Origin: an uncultured Bacteroidales bacterium
GTDB lineage: Bacteria > Bacteroidota > Bacteroidia > Bacteroidales > Paludibacteraceae
NCBI GenBank assembly: GCA_902783545.1
Contig: CACZRD010000124.1
Span: 1-64,000 of the forward strand
Reading direction: 5' to 3'
DNA length: 64,000 nucleotides
Part shown: in pieces, positions 59,999-64,000 of the stretch
Position numbering within the stretch: the first letter of the stretch is position 1
Layout: every line of letters begins with the position of its first letter
Notes under the pieces: generated by a model
What the model saw: the letters and a program-made list of their open reading frames with translations, nothing else
Database searches by the model: none
What the model was told of the DNA's origin: nothing
Position numbers and translations under genes: made by a program

Positions 59999-60076
59999 CG
60001 GAATTGCTTGGGATTTCGTTATTTTCCGGGTCGTAAAGCAGGGGACCCCTCCCTCCTTTACTTCCGAAAATAATCT
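59999..60076 (-). repeat. 78-nt direct repeat, copy 1, in tRNA-Pro leader
   Basis: 66 of 78 bases match copy 2 (60137-60214). Inner hairpin on the plus strand: GTAAAG (60033-60038) / CTTTAC (60056-60061), a C.C mismatch, AGGG/CCCT and a 7-nt loop. An outer stem TCGGAA/TTCCGA closes the unit. The region between the copies, and out to 60256, has no convincing gene. Confidence 0.8.
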
Positions 60077-60136
60077 CATCCCTTCACAAATTCTCGTTCG
60101 CGTCAGCGAACGTAATCGTTCACTTTCCGCTTACTT

Positions 60137-60214
60137 CGGAATTTCTTGAAAGTTCGTTGTTTTCATGGGCGAAAAGCAGGGAACCCCTCCCTCCTTTTCT
60201 TCCGAAAACAATCT
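60137..60214 (-). repeat. 78-nt direct repeat, copy 2, in tRNA-Pro leader
   Basis: Same topology as copy 1: GAAAAG (60171-60176) / CTTTTC (60194-60199), C.C mismatch, AGGG/CCCT, 7-nt loop. One stem pair changes from T-A to A-T between the copies, a compensatory change. Confidence 0.8.
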
Positions 60215-60256
60215 TCTTTCTTCGAGAATTCTCGATTTCTTTTACGAAAGCGGGTG

Positions 60257-60288
60257 CAAAGATAGTGTTTTTTTCGCAAATATGCAAA
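60257..60288 (-). promoter_or_regulatory. Bacteroidales promoter for the tRNA-Pro transcript
   Basis: Minus strand: TTTG (60288-60285), 20-nt spacer, TATCTTTG (60264-60257). Predicted start near 60250, giving a leader of about 280 nt before tRNA-Pro. Confidence 0.8.
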
Positions 60289-60376
60289 TAAATGTCCGAA
60301 AATCTTTGTATTTTTCTACAAATTATGCCTATTTGTATAACCTTGGTTGCATTTTCAGTGTGATATACTTACCAAA

Positions 60377-60451
60377 CTATACGAATGGCGAGCAGAAATA
60401 TTCCGGTGGTATAGCACCTCGTACGATGAACGGATTAGAAACCTTTGCCAT
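60377..60451 (-). pseudogene. 5' remnant of an AAA-family ATPase gene
   Basis: A 24-codon frame with its own promoter. It reads NPFIVRGAIPPEYFC near the start, like the N-terminus of Bacteroidota ATP-binding proteins that open NPF...G.(I/V).PEYFCDR and then carry a Walker A. Here the frame leaves the family pattern after EYFC and stops. Nothing of the ATPase follows downstream, so the body of the gene appears deleted. The family match rests on memory of the motif, not a search. Confidence 0.55.
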
Positions 60452-60476
60452 AACTATACTGAATAAAGAATTTCTG

Positions 60477-60508
60477 CAAAGTTACAACTTTTATTTAAAT
60501 TATGCAAA
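60477..60508 (-). promoter_or_regulatory. Bacteroidales promoter upstream of the ATPase remnant
   Basis: Minus strand: TTTG (60508-60505), 20-nt spacer, TAACTTTG (60484-60477). Predicted start near 60470, 19 nt before the remnant ATG. It now drives only a 24-codon frame and then runs toward the tRNA-Pro promoter. Confidence 0.75.
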
Positions 60509-60581
60509 TCGAATAATTCATTTTGCATAAAACGCATAAATATTTCCTTATTTGTGTCAATTTAGATTACAATTTCATCCA

Positions 60582-60944
60582 TTAGTCGGCTACGAGTTTA
60601 CGCCGCCTGCGTGCAATGACGCAAGCGGCATAAGCCATAGCGAATAGTAACATCGGCAGTGCGGCATCACCGAGGGGTGTAGGATCGCCCTCAGGAGTAG
60701 GAGGACCTACGCGGCGCGGGTTACCCGGAGCATGCGCTGCTGCGCTGCTGCCGTCATCGTATGCCGCGGTACCGTCATCGCCCAGCGTTGGGGATGAGCT
60801 GTAGGTGCTACCCGAACCTGAGAGTGTACTTGTGGACTGAAACTGTGTGTTTGGCTCTTGTGCAATACTGAACTGCGCCATGGCAGGCAGCGCGAACGCT
60901 GCCGCCATGAGCACTATGATAATCTTATTTTTCATTGTCTTCAT
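60582..60944 (-). CDS. Small exported protein with tripartite C-terminus (motif, TM helix, basic tail)
   Basis: 120 residues. Signal peptide (IIIVLMAAAFALPAMAQ), a Ser/Thr/Gly/Asp-rich low-complexity middle, a Pro/Gly stretch (PPTPEGDPTPLGDA), then one hydrophobic helix (LPMLLFAMAYAACVIA) and a terminal RRRRK cluster. This layout resembles LPXTG, PEP-CTERM and similar C-terminal sorting signals with a PxGDA-type motif. The MKTMKNK start is used; starting at MKNK is also possible. Located 55 nt after the large surface-protein gene, probably in its operon. Function unknown; processing by a sortase-like or rhomboid-like enzyme is inference. Confidence 0.7.
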   Translation of the reverse strand: MKTMKNKIIIVLMAAAFALPAMAQFSIAQEPNTQFQSTSTLSGSGSTYSSSPTLGDDGTAAYDDGSSAAAHAPGNPRRVGPPTPEGDPTPLGDAALPMLLFAMAYAACVIARRRRKLVAD

Positions 60945-60956
60945 AATTTCTTAGCC

Positions 60957-60998
60957 TTTCAATATTCGACATTCAACTTTCAGCTTTCAATATTCAAC
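60957..60998. repeat. Heptamer array, family C (6 units), intergenic
   Basis: TTTCAAT, ATTCGAC, ATTCAAC, TTTCAGC, TTTCAAT, ATTCAAC fill the gap between the surface-protein gene and the small tripartite protein gene. Confidence 0.92.
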
Positions 60999-60999
60999 T

Positions 61000-63900
61000 T
61001 TATCGTACCATGATACCTGTCACATCGTACATCAGTCCGTTGCGGATGATGAATACGTGGTCGTTGATGACGATCTTTCGGATTGCCGGCTGCTGCGCTC
61101 CGGTTGCAGACTCTACAGCCGTCGGCGTGCTGTGTATCGGCGAGCGGCTGATGATGAACCGTGCCTCCGTGTCGTCAGCTTCCGAAGTGAAGGTATAGCT
61201 ATCGAATGCGCTGATCAGCGTCGATGTCTGCTCCTTGATGTCGTTGAGGTACCACATGTTATCACCGTCGTACTCGAAGGTGAAGGTGTAGGTGTTATCC
61301 TGTGCACCCTTGCGGAAGCCGAGCAGTTGTCCCTCGAATGTCGGGATACAGTTGATAGCCATGTTGCCATCCGGTGTGATGGCGTAGAGTTGCGGTGCTA
61401 CATCCTCGCCGAACATCTTACGGCCGTCCCAGCCATTCTCAAAGCCTTCTGCAAAGTCTTCGCGCTCGAGCATGTACAGCATATCGCCGTAGCCGCTCTC
61501 GGCACCGATGTACAACCGCATCTTCTCCGGCTCATCGGTCTCAGTACGTTGCGGAGCTCTGTTTTTGCCCGGTACAACGGATCCTGCCACAGCCGGATCA
61601 TATACGATCTTGCTGTAGTCGAGGCTGATGCTCGGGGTGCTACCGTGCGTATATACCGAGAATGCTTGCATCGACGGGATAATAGCCGTGGTTGGGCAAG
61701 TGTTGACAGTATATAGCGAGTATTGTCCGGCCTGCGTGCCGGTGGAAGTAGCACCGTTGTTGTCGCGGTAATCATCCGGACTGCCCGTGTTGTAGATATA
61801 GATCGTTGCATCGGCGTTCGTGAAGTCGCTTGCGTCGAATGCACTGATTTGTATCGGCGCCATCCATGAGTTAGCAAGCATATTCTCGTTGTTAGCATTG
61901 CTGCCGTCACCGCCGTTGTGTCTCAGGCTGATGGTCTGATCCTCAGAAGCAACGAGCGTACCTTGCATCCAGTAAGTGTGTCCTGTGCCGTCAGCAGAGA
62001 AGATACAGTAGCCTTGGAAGGCATCCAGTCCGTCTTCGCCGTCAACACGTGTCCAGCCCGGTACGCCGGTGTTGATGAACTTGTACATCCACGAGTTGTA
62101 GAACTGGTAGACCATCTTCGGATGGTTGCCGAACGGTGTGCCGACATACTGTGCATCCGAAGCGGTATTGTCTTCCTCGCCGTTGGACAGCGTGGAGAAG
62201 TTTACAGTTGCGTTATTCAGACCGTTAGCCGTGGCGTGCGATCCGATAGCCAGAGCACCGAGTCCTGCACCGGATGTCGAGTTGAACACTATATCATTTT
62301 CGCCTGTAGCTGTATAACTGCTGCCATTGGTGGTTTTACGCACTGTCGTAGCAACTACCAGTTCCTTACCTGCGTCCAGAACCAACTGACCGGTATTGTC
62401 ACCGCTTTGGTCAAGAACCACGCTGTTAGCACGAGCCGTGGTGATATCAACGGTTACCGGCTTGGTGATGATGACATCTTTCTCTATCGTCGGCAGCGCA
62501 CCGCTCAACCAGTTGGATGTAGTGCTCCACTTCCCGTCACCGCTGTTGTCGTCATAGATGTACGTACTAACATCCGTCGCCGACCACTCGTACTCCCAAG
62601 TATCCAAGTCAAACGTAATCTTTGCATATTGTGCCGAACCGTCGTAGGTCACTGCTGACGGAGTGAGGACATTCGTGCGTTTGTTGCCTGTTGCTCCTTG
62701 GTCATGGAAGATCAGTTTGAATGTCTCGCCCGAAGTGACATAACCTTCCCACGAAGCATGTGTACCATCCGTCCATGTCAGAGCGTGAGCAGCATCTTCT
62801 GCATCCACAGCTGTTCCTACTGCATCACCGGCAATATAAATCGTATGGCTGTTGGATATATACGATTCCAAACCCTTCATCGTGATGATAAAGTCGTTGT
62901 CCTTGGTGACGCTTATTGTATGGTCGTTAGCTGTACGTATACTATTATTCTTGTCATATACGAAGCATGCAACCCAATCCTCTGTGGTGGAAACGGAATG
63001 TGACAACTTGTATATACCATTAATGGCAGTAGTCTTGAATCGCCACTCTACCGGATCAGGACTCCATCTGGCAGGATTATTTACACCTAACCATCCGTTC
63101 ATGTTACCCGGGAAGTAGTACTGCGTATATCCGCCCAGTTCGAGAGTGGTGAAACTTACAGTGCGGTAGTTCGCCGAGCGGTTGGATGATATGTCGCTCG
63201 TCTTGGCTGCCCAGATATTGACGGTATAAGTATCGCCATCGCGGAGTTCATCCAAACTGAATACGCCGTTGGTTATGCTTGCCGAAGTGATAGTACGACT
63301 GCCGCTGTCACCGCCTGTACTGGAGTATTCCACGTGATAGAGCAAGTTTTCTGAAGCAATGCTCTTGTGGATAGCACCTACGTAGATGTCGGCTGCCGAT
63401 ACATATACATTATGTTCTTCCGCCTCTGCAAAGAGCATGATAGGTAACTCGGTGTCATCATAGCAGTCACCATGAACGGCTATCTCGCAAATTTCCATTC
63501 CATATGTTGAACCGGCTGTTATTGCCCACACGCGCACGTATTGGGCAGAAACATTGGTGAATGTATATTTGCAGTTTTGGTTAGCCGGTTTAGTAGTGTA
63601 ATGACCTATAGGTTGATAATCCGATCCGTCATACGAGACTTGCAATTCATAATCCTGCGGCCATGTTCCATCGTTACCTCCCCAAGTGATCTTGATAGAG
63701 TCGATACTGTACTTATCCGCAAGGTCTATACTAATCCACTGGTTCTCGTTGTCCTTGCGGTCATAGTTACCGCTCCACATGGAACCGGTATTGCCATCCA
63801 CGGCGTTGGCTGCAACAAATCCGCCTTGTGTTGTGCCGGCTGTAGCCGTCTTGCCGCGTGCAAGGTTAGTTGTGGAGATGATCGGCACACGTACAGCAAT

Positions 63901-64000
63901 GTTGCTTACAACAGATAGTTTGGCTGCTGTATCCATTGCCTGTACTTGGAAGGTGTAGTTCTCGCATTCCGTCAGACCGTCAATTACAATTTGGTTAGAG
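61000..64000 (-). CDS. Large modular surface protein with Fn3 and F5/8-type (discoidin) domains; 5' end outside window
   Basis: The frame is open to the right edge: codons before the internal ATG at 63936 read IVIDGLTECENYTFQVQAMD, an Fn3 end, so the gene is partial. Then a discoidin/F5-8C domain, whose opening is LARGKTATAGTTQGGFVAAN, with VDGNTGSMWSGNY, QWISIDLADKYSIDSIKITW and AQYVRVWAITAGSTYGMEI. A second Fn3-like part follows (NVYVSAADIYVGAI ... SANYRTVSFTTLEL), then a starch-binding-like segment (YYFPGNMNGWLGVNNPARW), and a long beta-rich region with NNATVNFSTLSNGEEDN. The tail is HVFIIRNGLMYDVTGIMV, the short sorting-like tail of this window. Glycan or host-surface binding is inferred; no catalytic motif seen. 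Confidence 0.82.
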   Translation of the reverse strand, partial: SNQIVIDGLTECENYTFQVQAMDTAAKLSVVSNIAVRVPIISTTNLARGKTATAGTTQGGFVAANAVDGNTGSMWSGNYDRKDNENQWISIDLADKYSIDSIKITWGGNDGTWPQDYELQVSYDGSDYQPIGHYTTKPANQNCKYTFTNVSAQYVRVWAITAGSTYGMEICEIAVHGDCYDDTELPIMLFAEAEEHNVYVSAADIYVGAIHKSIASENLLYHVEYSSTGGDSGSRTITSASITNGVFSLDELRDGDTYTVNIWAAKTSDISSNRSANYRTVSFTTLELGGYTQYYFPGNMNGWLGVNNPARWSPDPVEWRFKTTAINGIYKLSHSVSTTEDWVACFVYDKNNSIRTANDHTISVTKDNDFIITMKGLESYISNSHTIYIAGDAVGTAVDAEDAAHALTWTDGTHASWEGYVTSGETFKLIFHDQGATGNKRTNVLTPSAVTYDGSAQYAKITFDLDTWEYEWSATDVSTYIYDDNSGDGKWSTTSNWLSGALPTIEKDVIITKPVTVDITTARANSVVLDQSGDNTGQLVLDAGKELVVATTVRKTTNGSSYTATGENDIVFNSTSGAGLGALAIGSHATANGLNNATVNFSTLSNGEEDNTASDAQYVGTPFGNHPKMVYQFYNSWMYKFINTGVPGWTRVDGEDGLDAFQGYCIFSADGTGHTYWMQGTLVASEDQTISLRHNGGDGSNANNENMLANSWMAPIQISAFDASDFTNADATIYIYNTGSPDDYRDNNGATSTGTQAGQYSLYTVNTCPTTAIIPSMQAFSVYTHGSTPSISLDYSKIVYDPAVAGSVVPGKNRAPQRTETDEPEKMRLYIGAESGYGDMLYMLEREDFAEGFENGWDGRKMFGEDVAPQLYAITPDGNMAINCIPTFEGQLLGFRKGAQDNTYTFTFEYDGDNMWYLNDIKEQTSTLISAFDSYTFTSEADDTEARFIISRSPIHSTPTAVESATGAQQPAIRKIVINDHVFIIRNGLMYDVTGIMVR

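Noticed and set aside
59820..60149. 109-codon plus-strand frame across tRNA-Pro
   Set aside because: It runs through the tRNA and repeat copy 1; not a protein gene.
59999..60214. CRISPR-like direct repeats
   Set aside because: Only two copies of 78 nt with a 60-nt spacer and no cas genes; the compensatory change points to RNA structure instead.
60165..60530. 121-codon plus-strand open frame right of tRNA-Pro
   Set aside because: It crosses the 78-nt repeat and two minus-strand promoters, has biased composition and no family resemblance.

Overview
The window looks like a chromosome segment of a Bacteroidota bacterium, order Bacteroidales. Four things point there: SusC/SusD genes, a GldH lipoprotein gene, type IX-like C-terminal tails on several exported proteins, and many promoters of the TTTG / TAnnTTTG class with a constant 20-nt spacer. 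A family-level placement (a gut or rumen Paludibacteraceae-like lineage) is only a guess.

Layout. (1) 39-11219, minus: a surface-protein operon built as a mirror, BspA-type LRR / YD-like / YD-like / BspA-type LRR. All four share one C-terminal Fn3-like module. The operon faces a membrane-tethered TPR-HTH regulator (11401-13119, plus) across a face-to-face promoter pair. (2) 13192-22361: housekeeping genes, namely an RhlE-type helicase, a TPR protein, an rRNA m5C methyltransferase, PcrA/UvrD, PyrH, Frr, an outer-membrane barrel and RsgA. (3) 22384-36486: a beta-glucan (cellulose-like) utilization locus. It has an AraC regulator divergent from GH94 phosphorylase, GH5 lipoprotein, SusC, SusD, a surface glycan-binding protein, a GPH symporter and a GH9 lipoprotein. 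Outside enzymes cut glucan, SusCD imports oligomers, the symporter crosses the inner membrane, and GH94 phosphorolyses cello-oligomers. (4) 36443-42273, minus: two DUF4874/DUF4832 proteins, a HAD-sugar kinase fusion and a CBM9-like protein. (5) 42481-50641: adenosine deaminase, a circularly permuted GH3, HolB, RicT-like PSP1 protein, GldH, TrmB and an Mrp ATPase. (6) 50660-56756, minus: an AmgK-RapZ fusion with a MurU-like nucleotidyltransferase (cell-wall sugar salvage), lipid kinase, HD hydrolase, tyrosine phosphatase and PreA-like protein. (7) 56889-64000: an OM protein, a glycosyltransferase, a radical SAM protein, tRNA-Pro(CGG) with an unusual repeat-bearing leader, an AAA-ATPase remnant, a small protein with a tripartite C-terminus, and a large discoidin-domain surface protein that runs off the window.

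The most unusual property is spread over the whole window: about twenty short, degenerate tandem arrays, mostly of 7-bp units, lie between genes and in frame inside conserved enzymes (PcrA/UvrD, RsgA, TrmB, PreA, MurU-like, glycosyltransferase, radical SAM). Variant units recur at distant loci, arrays sit in loops or linkers, and several provide the stop codon of a gene. I regard this as the best candidate for something undescribed in this lineage. Second are a pair of 78-nt repeats with a compensatory base change in the leader of tRNA-Pro, and the regulator / mirrored surface-operon module.
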